Source of the DNA: Puccinia triticina
Lineage: Eukaryota > Basidiomycota > Pucciniomycetes > Pucciniales > Pucciniaceae
DNA length: 64,000 nucleotides
Direction: 5' to 3'
Assembly: GCF_026914185.1 (NCBI RefSeq)
Contig: NC_070574.1
Location: forward strand, 434,001-498,000
Shown: piece after piece, positions 22,219 through 33,664 of the stretch
Position numbering within the stretch: position 1 is the first letter of the stretch
How the letters are laid out: the number at the start of each line of letters is the position of its first letter
Notes under the pieces: model-generated
Databases searched by the model: none
The model's input: the letters and a program-made list of their open reading frames with translations, nothing else
Told to the model about the DNA's origin: nothing
Program-made: the position numbers and the translations under genes

Positions 22219-22248
22219 TCTGGGGACAGACAATAAGTTGGGGGAGGA
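22219..22248 (+). promoter_or_regulatory. pre-LTR module with polypurine tract of gypsy B
   Basis: CTGGGGACAGACAATAAG followed by TTGGGGGAGGA leads straight into an LTR starting TGTGGTAG. The same approximately 30-bp module precedes the 3' LTR of gypsy C (59843-59872), although the two LTRs differ. Confidence 0.75.
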
Positions 22249-24354
22249 TGTGGTAGACGGAAAAGTGGAAAAATAAAAAGTTTTTTCTATGCCGCACAAT
22301 TACTCATAATAGGCCTCAAGATACCATCAAATGGACCCCAGAAATGGATTCTACGGCCAATTTCATCCCTAGTCACCACTGGAAGCACCCCTGGACCCCC
22401 TCTAGTGTGGAAGTTACACCTCATGGACATCTATCACACGGCCAGCCCCAGTAACCCAGCTGTCACCTGCTTCAACCCAAGTTTCACAGTAGTACACTTA
22501 TGCATATCACAGGATAAAAACATACATCTCCCTGTCAGGCTACACTCATTACATATTAGCTAAATACACTCGTTTATATACATAGTATGTCCGCCGGGCT
22601 ACTATAATAAGTTAGAGCCCGGCTTACTAGTGTAACATTACCAAAATTGTATGTACTGATAGCGGCGCAGAGCGCCGCGTACAAATAAACTTCTTTCTTG
22701 GGAAGACTTAGCTGCGGCGTGGAGCACCGCGCACAGAATAAAAACAACAAATAATTATATACATAATAACAAGATTCCTTAGATGAGTAGGGATAACAGC
22801 TCCGGCCGCAGAATAGACAGGAGAAAGAACAATAGTTTAAAACCCGTTCTCAAGCCAAGAGAACGGGTTGCCATACAATTTCAAGAGATCACTCAACCAA
22901 GAGTAGTCTCCATGAGAAATAGAAAGACTTTGGCTGGAGAGGAGAGAAACAGAACTATACTACTCCTCCTCCCCCGGCCAATGGTTAAAAACAAACCACG
23001 CTATTCCTTGAGCCGAGGAATAGCAAAAAGATCACATGACAAATGAAAATGAACGGGAGCAAAGGGACTAGTAGAATCCCCCTTCACTCCCGTCACCCTT
23101 GTCAGAAGCACGCCTTCCTCCGGCCGAGAACCTAAAGAAGCATTTGCGATAAGAGCTACAACCCTACCGGTTGTAGCTCGAATATATAATGGAGGGCCTT
23201 CGGGCGAGGGAAGGCCCCTCAGATACCTGTTATAACCAATTCGACGCCTCGCCAGTCTCGCCACTCGTCTCAACGACCAGTTCGCCAGCCTGACTTCGCC
23301 TCGACTTTGGTTTCCATTGGATCGATCATGTTTTTTGCCGCAGACTTCCTTGTTAAAGTAAGTCTGTGTTTTTTCTCTTTCTATCGGGATCTCTATCCCC
23401 ATCCATCTCCTGGGAGCGTTCTATCGCGCAAATACCACCTTGTTAAAGGGCCCCAGACGTCACAGGCTACAAAAACCCCTGCACATCCTGTGCGCAGGCC
23501 CTGTAAGAACTGCGGAGGGCACTAAACCACCCCAGGCGCCCCTGGCCCCTCCGTTAACCCCTTTTTTGGGTTCATCAGAAATAGCTTTTTAAGCTATTTC
23601 ACACTTATACCGCGCATTTGCTGCGCGCGCTACCGCCCCATGCTCTGTCGCCGGCGTAGCTAGAAGAGTATTCATACTCCTGGCATCACCAAGCCTGACA
23701 TAGTATGACATCATTTACACTGTTTCTGCAGCCTCAAACTTTGTGTATACAATAATTCCCCCTGGATGACAGCTCATGCAGTCTACCGTCACCTCATGCA
23801 TGCGTTAGAATGTTTTTTTGTATATTCTGACATCATGTATGCACCCCTGGCATGTTTAGAATGTTCTGTTGTATATTCTGACACCATTCATGCGCCCCTG
23901 AGGGGTTATGGCATCATTTGTATCTACTCCCACCAGCTAAAATCCCTCACCCTGTTGTCTAGATTAGCTGAAACCCTAACCCACAAGCCCCTTTGGGGCT
24001 CCACTTTTGTCTATAAAAGGAGCTCTCTCCACCCCCAGTGGTCTGCTCCCCAGTTCCTCACCCAGAACTCACAAGTCACCCAACACTCATCCACACTCAA
24101 ATCCTAAAACCCTTATAACAATAAATCAACCCTTATAACAACAATTTGACCCTTATGACAAAGTAATTAAAACACTTGCACGTTGCCAGTCAAACAGATT
24201 TCACCTGGAACAGACCAGACCTATCACTTAATAAAACTTGCCAAGCTGAGCTTGGTGGGTCTTGTTGACTGATAACAGAAGGGCAGAGCTTGCAACTCCA
24301 CCATACCCTTCACCATTCAGCAAAAGGGTTTCATTACCACTTTTGAGTCTTACA
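22249..24354 (+). repeat. 3' LTR of a gypsy element (gypsy B), split by a nested solo LTR
   Basis: Sequence 22249-22587 plus 23701-24354 matches the intact 987-bp solo LTR 39765-40751 along its whole length, beginning TGTGGTAGA and ending GAGTCTTACA. The core promoter CTATAAAAGGAGCTC is at about 24011. The inner 1113 bp are a later insertion. No matching 5' LTR is present in the window, so the element is truncated. Confidence 0.85.
22588..23700. mobile_element. solo LTR (1113 bp) nested in the gypsy B LTR, TSD TAGTA
   Basis: It starts TGTCCGCC, ends CCTGACA and is flanked by TAGTA at 22583-22587 and 23701-23705. It contains at least five perfect or near-perfect hairpins (22841-22869, 23000-23024, 23153-23179, 23194-23217, 23578-23600) and an AATATATAA box near 23181. 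No protein-coding content is recognised. Confidence 0.75.
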
Positions 24355-25666
24355 GTGGTACGTCTCAACCAGAATAATTATCAAATTTTCCTGATTAGTA
24401 ACTGTGGGAACTATTAAAGACGGGTTTTGATCAACGCCAATGCTGAGTGTCTTCATAGCGCTATGAATGAACAGATTTGAGGTGTGGTTTACACGTCAAA
24501 TACAATGTTGAATTTTGGTTATTTTCGCCTTTTGACTTCAACAAACAAAGCTGCTAATAGTGTCTAATGTTGTTTGGAACGCTTCATATGCATAACGTGT
24601 GATCTTCAGCTAATCTCACATAAGTTTCAATTTGATAATCATTGCCAGTGTGCTGGATTGTTCCCATAGCCTAAATCCTTATCACGACTCATTGTCATAT
24701 GGATATTGGCTAGCCAGTCTGAAAGGGAAAACATTTGTCTTCTCTGGTTTTTCAGGGCGGACCATTTGCTTATTTTTTTGTGAACTCTTTGGATCAGGTG
24801 CTGGACTGATCTTGATTAGGATTTCATTATCACAGGAAATTTAGCATAATGTGCATCTTGAAATTTGAAGGTTAAGTCAAAGCGGTGATAGGCATGTCAA
24901 AGAATAGGGTTGACTACAGTAACTAACTGACGTTTTTGCTAAACTTCAGCTTTGACTTGGCGGGTTTGGAACTCAAAGCTCGAGTCGGTGAGTCTACAAA
25001 CGTATACATGTGTAATCTACACCTGGGCTCATCGACTGTATATTAAACAAGGTTGATGATGCCTTTCTACAACCGGGTGGACAAGCCTCCAGCTGCCTCC
25101 AGCAACCTGATCTTTTTTTCTACATGGGTCAAACAAAGATAAGCATGCAATCAAATCTTTGACAAACGCGAACATTCTATAAACCGCACTGGCTAACATG
25201 AATGGAGATATATGGTCGCTAAGACAACTGGCTCAACCCATGAACCTTGGTGCGACGCAAGCCGCTTAGTGGCGCGGCGAATTATAATTATGGGTAATTT
25301 GACTAACATGAGTCCCTGGCACGGCGGACTTGATGTGCGTTGCATCTGTTGACTGTTGTGGGCTAATTGGTTGTTGTGAACCACGACCTAAGCTTCGCTC
25401 TACCAACAATTTAAAACAGGAATGCCACCTCCCTTTGCTCAGTTCAGGCTTGGTCTATGGTGAGCATGACAACACCTTGTGGACAAGGCAAACCCTTTGC
25501 ACAAGGAGTTGTTCCTGCGAGCTGTCAAAGTATATTAAGCGTGAGTTTACCCTGTCCCGGGCTCTATACAAAAAAAGTTATATTTTGTACTACTTGCTTA
25601 TTATCAAGGAACTCATCAGGATAATCATTGCCCGAAATCACCCAATCAGCAAACAAACGTAGAATT
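24355..25666. other. AT-rich intergenic region, no gene recognised
   Basis: I found no LTR, MITE or splice-supported exon. It probably contains the promoter of the gene starting at 25667; extra upstream exons of that gene cannot be excluded. Confidence 0.45.
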
Positions 25667-26414
25667 ATGGTTCAAAGCAACCGCGCGCTCAGGTTGATGA
25701 AAAACTCACTCTGCGAAACAGACCGCCTGGGTTTTTGGGGTGATATTTTTGTAGAGGATGACGTGAGTCAATTGAACCTTATCTAAATCAACACCGCTGA
25801 CACTCTTGCGCAGGTTTTGGACAATATCAATAGGCTTGGTGTCATAGAGACTAATCTTCTTTGGGCTTCTCTCCGGTCAAGCGCGCCTGGGCTGATGCCA
25901 TTGTTTCCAGTTAACCTGAGCGCAAGCGTTTTCAACGGAACAAACATATTGTCTTGGCGAAATTACTCAATGAAAGGTTCAATTTGTGGCTTCAGTCGCG
26001 ATGGATTGCTTCAACTTGACTTCAGGTCGGCGACTCCTCTCCCGACTCCGGACTTGACGTCTCATTCAGGTTTTAAACACCTAACGGTAAACGCCGTTGG
26101 GACGATCGTAGAAATCTCAATGTCATTCGGCAATCACCCTGGTCTGGGGCCGGAATATTCAATTATGGTAGATCACGAGGTGTGTAGTTTTGGATATGAA
26201 GGCCAAGTCAATGGGAACTGATGAAAATATATAGGTGAACTTTAAGCGGGTCCATGTAAACTTCGTCATTTCTCCAACCCTAGCTACAATGATAGGCTTG
26301 AACTCAAGTCTCTTAGGGTGTCGAGCGTGGTTTTTGGGCTTGCTGGTTGGTGTTGATCATTGGACGCGGCGGTGTATTGTTAAGGTGAGATCACCCTATA
26401 GGGGCATAGATTAA
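25667..26414 (+). CDS. uncharacterised protein, three exons
   Basis: Exons are 25667-25762, 25814-26179 and 26235-26414. The introns are 51 nt (donor GTGAGT, acceptor TTGCGCAG, CTGAC branch-like site) and 55 nt (donor GTGTGT, acceptor ATATAG, CTGAT branch-like site), both in phase 0; the product is 213 aa. The middle exon encodes a soluble, beta-rich looking segment (LMPLFPVNLSASVFNG, SICGFSRDGLLQLDF, HLTVNAVGTIVEISMSFG). The last exon ends with a moderately hydrophobic stretch (AWFLGLLVGVDHW). No domain is recognised. More exons upstream are possible. If exon 2 is read unspliced, a stop follows at 26221. Consistent phase, intron length and signals make a real gene likely. Confidence 0.5.
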
Positions 26415-26457
26415 TGGTGATTTGCGATTGATCTTGAATTTTCAATTAGGTTCATTA

Positions 26458-26656
26458 GGGGGGTTCACAATTGAAATTTACAAAACTTTGGGACACATTT
26501 TAAAGTGTTTATGAACATTTTTTAAAAAAATTGATAAGTTGCACTGATTGATCTGTATCACCTGCTACTGTGCATTTTCCCAAAATTTTAAAATTTTGTT
26601 CATAAAGGCCTTAAATTTGCCTCCAAAGTTTAGTGAAATTCAATTGTGAACCCCCC
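26458..26656. mobile_element. foldback MITE with TA target duplication (mariner-like)
   Basis: The 199-bp element begins GGGGGGTTCACAATTGAA and ends with its inverse TTCAATTGTGAACCCCCC; TA lies on both sides (26456-26457 and 26657-26658). The inverted arms extend about 45 bp with some mismatches. It is non-coding. Confidence 0.75.
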
Positions 26657-27016
26657 TATTGAGGCCGCGTCGCCGGCGCCCTCAATATTGAGTAGCGCTT
26701 GAGATTAGCCCGTGGTTAAATGAATAGCTCTTTTTGATAACAAGAGCACTCCTTGGGCCTGTACAACTCAACTACAATACTTGATTTGATTGAGTTATTT
26801 TTTTTTGAGAAAGGCTCACCATGTGGTGAAGTGTTCGACAATTTCAACATCATCGCGGTTTGACCTACTATAAACTGTAAAATGTTTACGCTGAGAACAA
26901 TATGGCACTGCGATAAGAGCCCAACGGAGGTATGGTGGGGAGCGTCTTGGCCTTTGCGATATGGGTTTATTTGAGATGTTGCATCAAATCTTTTAAGAGT
27001 TCACCTGAACATGATG

Positions 27017-27068
27017 TGGCATAGAGGTTAACTTTTGTAGTCGCACGGTTAAATTTGGGTTCAAACCC
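27017..27068 (+). repeat. possible tRNA-derived SINE head (A and B box)
   Basis: TGGCATAGAGG at 27017-27027 resembles a pol III A box, and GGGTTCAAACCC at 27057-27068 matches a B box, with tRNA-like spacing. The flanks do not pair as an acceptor stem, so this is not a functional tRNA. Downstream an AGCGGCGGAGCCGCC motif and a degenerate second copy (about 27160) may belong to the body. No target duplication was found. Confidence 0.3.
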
Positions 27069-27099
27069 ACAGCGGCGGAGCCGCCGTGGCCTCTAGTGA

Positions 27100-28286
27100 G
27101 AATTTATGATAGAAAAGCTACAAATAAGAAAAGAATAAAAAATTGAATCTGATCCCTGCAGCGGTGCAGCCGCATTGGCCTCTATTTTTACTAATTTTTT
27201 GTATGTAATACCTTTTTTGGACGCTTTCTGGGGCCAATTCTTAATTATACAATTAGTACATGAAGGAATAGGAATAAGGGGTTACTTTGAGTGGGTGACC
27301 CCCCTTAATTTATGATGAGGAATCTGATTCTGCAATAATAATTCCCTAATTATTATTATTTACTAAGTTATTGCAGTCTTTTGAATACTTGATGTATCTC
27401 TAAGGCTGACAGAAGTGGTGAAGGTAAATGTCATACAACAGATAATGGTCCAAATGTTTAGGCAAAAGGACAACTCATTTTCTTTAAAAGCAGGGGTTGG
27501 CCAATAACCAGTCTTTGGCCGTTCACAGTAATCTTCAAGCTGTGTGAGATCAAAAACCTTTTCTTGACCTCTTGCCAAAGTCTTTAAAGGTGTCAAGTCA
27601 TGTACCCCCTCTTGACTAGCACAACTTATGAATCTACTGAGACCAGCTTGTATTATCAATCTTTCTTCTTGATTCTCTATCAAAGTTCTAATAACATTCA
27701 GGCGTATGACAGTGAAGCAAACACCCCTTGCCTTGCTCACAGTCATCTCGTGGCCACCTTACTGTTGGCGCTTAGAAATCAACAGGCACCGCAGGTCCTT
27801 TTAATTATGCATCCCTTTCTGCCTCATCTTATGAAATACCTGCTTGTGTGTGCTACTCATATATATTGCTCCACCTGTTGTATGCGTTCTTTCCCTGATT
27901 AAAGTTTCTAGCACCTTTGGTTGCCTTCTTGTGCATTTGTTACTCTGCACCCCTTCTAGTGTTTCTGGCTTAAAGCCTGTTTATCAAAAGCACCTCCCCA
28001 AATTTGGAAGATACTTCAATCTCAGCCTTTCATTGCTGTTATTTTTTCAATACTTGATCTCATTCACCTAGTGCCCACCCACCTGCCTGTACCAGGCGCT
28101 GCGTGACAGTAAAGGACCCAGGTACCTGCTGTGGAATCTCTACTGCTTGCAGTTGACAGACAGGGTGCTCCACCACACTTCCAGTGCCATTGTAACCTCA
28201 CTTGTAATTACATAATTGCCTTTTAAGCACAGTCTCACGGTTCAGAAAACCCTTTGAAAAAGGTGGGGGTAACACCAAAAGCCTCC
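27100..28286. other. no gene recognised
   Basis: AT-rich sequence with scattered short open frames on both strands. None joins to another through splice signals or shows a domain. Confidence 0.4.
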
Positions 28287-28343
28287 ACCAGGGAAGAAAG
28301 TGTTGCACTCTCTAGAGAGTGCCAGACCGTAATTTTTGTCTAG
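28287..28343. repeat. 54-bp inverted repeat, left copy, with an 18-bp palindrome
   Basis: CACCAGGGAAGAAAGTGTTG followed by the palindrome GCACTCTCTAGAGAGTGC is repeated in inverse at 31527-31583 with only a few differences. The CAGGGAAG start resembles hAT ends, but no matching 8-bp duplication flanks the pair. Confidence 0.6.
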
Positions 28344-28489
28344 AAGTCTGCCAGATATGAGCCATTTCCCCATGTGCAAATGAGTTGTGGGTTGGCCATG
28401 TGTTTATACTCACCTAATACTGATCTTATCTGTATCAAATCTTGTTGGATTTGGTGAGTTAGACTTGTATAATGGCTTTCTCCACTCCA

Positions 28490-29125
28490 CCGCCATTACA
28501 CACACATATTCTCCACTGACTGGTGTGTACCGGCCAGGAATTTGAGACAACCTCCAATTGATTACTGTGTTGCATGGCCATCAAGTGGAGAAAACCTCCG
28601 TGTAATGACTGGTTTAGATGGCCATCAGGTGGAGTGATTCCCAACTCCATGATGCTGTGTAATGGCCATGAAGTGCATCCATCCTCCAGTTCATGAACAT
28701 GTATCCCAGCATTCGAGCAGAGACATCCTTCACCCAATGACTGTTGTGTATGGCCATTGAGTTAATGGATTCTCATATCAATAACTGGTGTATACTGGCC
28801 ATTGAGTGGAGATGTCCTCCACTTGATTACACATTAATGGGCTTTGAAACACCCAGCTAAATGACCAGTACATGATGTTCATCAAGCAGGGACTTTCTCA
28901 TATTGACGAACCAGGAAGAATTATATATTGCGCTGGGGAAGTCCCGGATCAATGCTCAGTACATGCTGATGCTGGCCATCCAGCTGGGCTTTGGAGAGCT
29001 AGGTGGCCATTATATACTGCCTCGCGAGCTTGGGAAGGCCTGCTCGATGACCAGTATGTGCTGTTCATCGGGCTAGGGCCTCTATGTGATGACCATCAGG
29101 TACTGGTCATTGGATTTGGGTTCGG
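28490..29125. repeat. degenerate palindromic minisatellite (GACCAGT..TGGCCATCAAG type)
   Basis: About ten units of roughly 55-70 bp share TGACTGGTG or GACCAGT, then GGCCATCAAGTGGAG. The same core occurs much better preserved at 39.1-39.7 and 45.15-46.03 kb. Confidence 0.6.
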
Positions 29126-29141
29126 CGAGGCTGCAGATTGA

Positions 29142-29679
29142 CTAGCTTAACAAAGCCTCTCGAGCGGAGGGTCCGGGGGACCCCGCCCGGAGGGCTCTCC
29201 GCAGGAGAGGCTTATGAGTTATGTCTTGATTTAAGCAGGAGCAGAAAGGATCTGCTACACTAAAAATCCGAACCAATATAGAAAAACTGAATACACAGAG
29301 TTTTAGGTTCTGTTCTTGCAAGGAATTTGAGCCACTCATTTATCTTGTAGCCAGAAAAACAACTCCTGGAGTCCCAAACAAGTGGAGCCTCATTTGGAAG
29401 ACTTGTGCATTTTTGATCTTTTGAAAAGGTCAACAGATTGGGATAGAAAAAATCTGAGTGGACCAAATTGTAGAGAAAGAAAAGTAGCATAGGGTACAGA
29501 TAGGGCATATTGGTGGAGAGGCTGGGGGAGGAGCTATAAAAATTTTAAAAACCTCTCAGCCAAATGAACTTTCTGCTCCCGCGTAAAATTTGGGATAATG
29601 CGCAAGTCCCTCCCTGCGGGAGGGGCGGCTTCGCCGCCAGCCACAGCGCTCCCACCAGGGGGGACTTGTGTTAAGTTAG
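29142..29679. mobile_element. non-autonomous DNA element, copy 1 (8-9 bp target duplication)
   Basis: It starts CTAGCTTAACAAAGCCTC and ends GACTTGTGTTAAGTTAG, so the ends are inverted repeats (CTARCTTAAC). GCAGATTGA flanks it on both sides (29133-29141 and 29680-29688). Both ends match the inverted copy at 36367-37111, while the middle is shorter and diverged. An 8-9 bp duplication would fit hAT or Mutator-type elements. Confidence 0.65.
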
Positions 29680-29935
29680 GCAGATTGATGTCCACTGCAA
29701 TTGTCCACCATAACGTACGGCCGAACCTTGTGGTGGACAAATTACAGGGGTCCCCGAGTCGGGGGAGCCCTATTGCGATGACCAGCACTTATTTGGCTTC
29801 GGGGACGCAGCAGATTAATGTACACTGCACTTGTCCACCGTAACGTACGGCCGAACAATGCGGTGGACAAATGAAAGGGGTCCCCGAGTCAGGGGAGCTC
29901 TATTGTGATGACCAGCAAGTACTGATCATTGCGCC
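29680..29935. repeat. tandem duplication of about 129 bp containing a TTGTCCACC hairpin
   Basis: Two units starting at about 29681 (CAGATTGATG) and 29810 (CAGATTAATG) share GTAACGTACGGCCGAAC-like sequence and GGGGTCCCCGAGTC. In each unit TTGTCCACC pairs with GGTGGACAA across about 25 bp. Confidence 0.7.
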
Positions 29936-32246
29936 AGCATTTCTGATCTTTTAAGGCAGTACACACTGCCCGTCAAGCTCAGAAAAGCCCAAATGGATGG
30001 CCAGCATGTGGTGGCCATTGAGAGGCAAATTTTCCAGCGCGATGAACAGCACCCACTGTTCACATTGAGTCTGGGTAAATGTGTGATATTTTTGGAAATT
30101 TCCACCCCAACATTTGCCCAAACATGAGCGTGGACATTAAAACAGAAAAAAAACCCTCACCTGGGAAACAGGGGGATGCTAAGCCAATCTGTGTTTCCCC
30201 ACACGTCCATAGTTCAGTTGTGCCAACCTTCAAACCCACATACACAAATTGTTTTAACACTTTTCCTCACAAATTTTGTGGCACTCCTGCTGGCCCATGA
30301 CCAATCATTTTGAGTGGTCTGGATACAGCCTGACCGCAGTGCAGAACTCTCAACTGACAGCAGGTGCTACATCAGCACCATGTTATGAGAGAAATCAACA
30401 CCATGTTGTTGCATCATAGACATGGATACCTGTGATGAAATAATGCTACACCAAAGAAAATTAATGGAAAATGGTTGGTGAAGAAAAGATACAAGATGAT
30501 CAATCTACAAGACAAATGGTTCTAACCACACTGGGATATGCGTGGGGATTTAAGCATTTATTGGATGACTTCCTGTCAAGATCTGCGGGTCTCCCAGAAG
30601 TGATCTAGAGCCCAAAAATCTAGACGCTCCTGCAAAAATTCAGAATTTTTGGGTCTAACTCAAAAGCTGTGAAGGTTCCAGATGTGACAGGAAGTCCTCC
30701 ACTGTTCACTTTTGAGTTCTAAGACCGGCTGTTGAATTATTTTTCCAGCTTGTTCCAGAAGCAAGGGAATATTAATGCACCTGTTAATATCCACCAATCT
30801 ACCCCTTTTCCCTTCAGAAGCTTTATTTAGGATTCTAGACAACATTTTTTGGTCAGTTGTAGTTAAATTTACAAAATTCTACAATTTTTAGTCATGTACT
30901 AGGCAAGATGCATATTCCAAAATGAACAGCTATTGGCACTGAAAAATTACAAAATTATGTTTCATCCCTTGGTGAAAATGGTAGGGAAAACTGAATCCGC
31001 TATTTTCACATTTAATATTGCTTTGAGTACAATTGCATATGAAACAGGTCTTCTTAGCTTTGGTGTGGTAAGGGTTTGATACTTGAAGAACAGAAATATT
31101 ATGTCAAACCACTTTCCTCCCAATTTGATATGGGAATTGACATGTCAGAAATATGCCACAAGGATTCATCCACCAGTGTGCAGATCCTCTGAATTTGCTA
31201 TATCTCACAAGTATGTTCCATAATGTGATTTTATGTGTGTTTTGAATGAAAAAATCTGCAATTCAAAAAAATACCTGGCAGTCGGCTAAGGATATGTTTG
31301 AGGATAAAGATTCATACATTCTTGGCAAAGTTTGTGTGCAATGAAGATCACTTCTGCAATTGTAATAATGATGAAACAAACACAAAACTTCAACAGAGAG
31401 ATGCTTGTGGGTTGGCATTGAGTTATAGATCATTTCACAAACACTTGACCTACAGTTACACTGGTATTGGGAAGAAAGTGAACAAATAATTAAATTTAAC
31501 ATTGAACTCACATCAGACTAACTTACATACAAAATTACGGCCTGGCACTCTCTAGAGAGTGCAACACTTTCTTCCCTGGTGAGCTCCCTCAGATTCTGGC
31601 ATGTCAGCTGATTACATTGTTGAGGGGTTGTGTTGTCTTTTCTCCTTTTCTCCATGTTTTCCATCTGCTTCCATCCTGTTCTCTCCTTTTTCTCTCATGT
31701 CAAAATCTGTGACACTTCTTCTTGTATGTAGACTAGTTCAGTGGGGCAGACACGGAAACTCTCTTCCTCATCCTTTCGGTCCACTGTCTTGTCTGGCCTA
31801 GGTTAGTGTTGTTTATCATTTCTCTTTCTCTACATGCTTCCAATGAACTAACATCCTTTCCGTGCACTGTCCCATCTGGCCTAGTTCATTGTAACATACA
31901 GTTGTCACAATTATTTTTGCAGTGATCAGCTGTTTTGACCGGTCCATCATGTCAATTTTCAATGTGAATATGCATCTTGCTATAAAGATGCAAGGCAAAA
32001 TGGGAATGGAAGGGAGGATGCTGATGTTGTGCTGTGGTGTAGAATGAGGAATTGGGGCATTCCCCAGAGCAATTACCCCTCAAACCCCAAAGATTTAGCA
32101 TCATAGTTGCCTTGGTCTTGAGTCTACATAGTCCATCTATGATTCTATGTAGCTCAAACTTGAAAGATACTGCTGTACTTCATTCCTACAAAACAAATGT
32201 CATTCTTTTGTCATTTGCTACTTACAAAGTGCTGAATGGAGAAAGA
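29936..32246. other. AT-rich, no gene recognised
   Basis: Apart from the right copy of the 54-bp inverted repeat (31527-31583) I see no gene, LTR or MITE. Short open frames lack support. Confidence 0.45.
31527..31583. repeat. 54-bp inverted repeat, right copy
   Basis: Inverse of 28287-28343 including the 18-bp palindrome GCACTCTCTAGAGAGTGC. The pair would bound a segment of about 3.3 kb. Confidence 0.6.
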
Positions 32247-32876
32247 GGACCCTGGAAACCCCCTATAAATGGGGGTGGTGTAAAATCCAGAATTTCGTCA
32301 AAATTCATACATTTTGTGAATCAATTTATACACATTTCATGTGCACACTCAGGGGAGTTTCCAGTTTTACACACATTTTTAATGCCTACCATTGCTGCTG
32401 AGGGGGGGGGGGGGGTGAAAAAAAAGAAAAAACTCACCAAGGTAGGGTACCAAAAGTAAGGGCCTGTGCTTCAATTTTGCAAAATTCCCCCTTTTCTTGT
32501 CCTCTACACAACATTTGAAAATAATAGGAGGGTTCAATTGTTGAAATTCTTCACTTTTGGGCTCAAGAATGCCTTCTGGTGATTTTCAGCTTGATTTTTA
32601 AGAAATATTGAGGGAGATAAAATTGGGAAAATTGAATTTTGATTCCCAAACAAGGTGTGCTGCTGAGGGAGGGGGGGGGGGGGGGGGGGGGGGTTCTGGG
32701 ATCTTAGTTACTACCCTCCCTTACCCAGGAAAAAATTCATACACTTGAAGTGCTTACCATTGAGGCCAAAAAAGCCCATTCATACCATTTTTGTGCCTGA
32801 CATTTTGGTTTTTTTCCAAAAAATTCACACATTTTCATTACCCCCATTTATAGGGGGTTTCCAGGGTCCTGAAGAA
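32247..32876. mobile_element. foldback element with long internal G homopolymers
   Basis: GACCCTGGAAACCCCCTATA at the left is inverted at the right end (ending TTTCCAGGGTCC), giving arms of about 30 bp with nearly perfect pairing. Inside are runs of about 14 G (near 32402) and 23 G (32671-32693) and CATTCATAC/CCAAAAAATTC blocks. A partial copy lies at 20995-21262. A target duplication is not clear. It is non-coding. Confidence 0.6.
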
Positions 32877-32925
32877 TGCCAACTCCAAATTGCATTTGAG
32901 AAGATGGCCTCCCCATAAGTATTTA

Positions 32926-33413
32926 TGGTGTTCAAAATTGCATAAGATTTTTTTACATAAAATCATAAACTGCAATTTTGGCTGGGAGATGTCATTCAAG
33001 TTTTATGCACGCTGACATCTCCCAGCCAAAATTGGCTTTATGATTTTATGTAAACTGTGTGTAAGCCCCCATCCCTGGAGTCTCACAATAACCTTTCACA
33101 AGAGCTATCACAAGTATTACATAAGCTACAAGAGTACTTAGTCTCCTCCTGCTACTTCCCTAGTCCGGCAGAGAGCTTCACTCTCTCCCGGCTAGGTAAG
33201 CTATCTTTCATTCTTCTCATTCCCTTATGATCTAGTTGTACTTACATATGAGAGAGCTTCACTCTCTCCCGGCTAGATACCTGCAATACAGCCCCTACGT
33301 TGGTACTAGACGGTTTCTTAGGCTTTTGCCTTGTCTTTTGTGCCCCTCGACGACGACCAGTGAAGGACTCAAACGGAGTCCTTACACTGTGACATATGCA
33401 ATTTTGAACACCA
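32926..33413. mobile_element. TA-flanked foldback MITE (TGGTGTTCAAA ends) split by a solo LTR
   Basis: The ends TGGTGTTCAAAATTG and its inverse are flanked by TA. Without the inserted LTR and its duplication the element is about 156 bp. Two further copies are at 38022-38198 and 40975-41149. Confidence 0.75.
33060..33386. mobile_element. solo LTR (327 bp), TSD CTGTG
   Basis: It starts TGTAAGCCCC, ends GTCCTTACA and is flanked by CTGTG at 33055-33059 and 33387-33391. An imperfect hairpin (CCTAGTCCGGCAGAGAG with CTCTCTCCCGGCTAGG) is at about 33160-33195 and its 3' half recurs at about 33251-33277, mirroring the gypsy A LTR. Confidence 0.85.
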
Positions 33414-33664
33414 TAAAAGATCCATGCCTTCCGGTCTACTATTTATTTCGGAGACCAAAATATTGATCTACAGTTACAGCTAGGATCTGCTATAAAAGGA
33501 GCAAGTTTGGTTTTTCTTTCTCATGACAGTATCCTAGTTTTCATTATATTATTTTCACTATGAGTATTGACCGACGGCAAGTTGTTTTGATCCATGCGTA
33601 ACGGATTGGTGAATCGGGGCAGGCTATGAGAGCGCTTCGAAAAATTTACAAGAATTTTTTGGGG

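Noticed and set aside
27017..27100. A functional tRNA gene
   Set aside because: A and B boxes are present, but acceptor and D stems do not pair. At best it is a SINE head.
27363..27902. Overlapping frames of 127 codons (minus) and 100 codons (plus)
   Set aside because: No splice partners, no domain, and both strands are open over the same AT-rich stretch, so chance is the better explanation.
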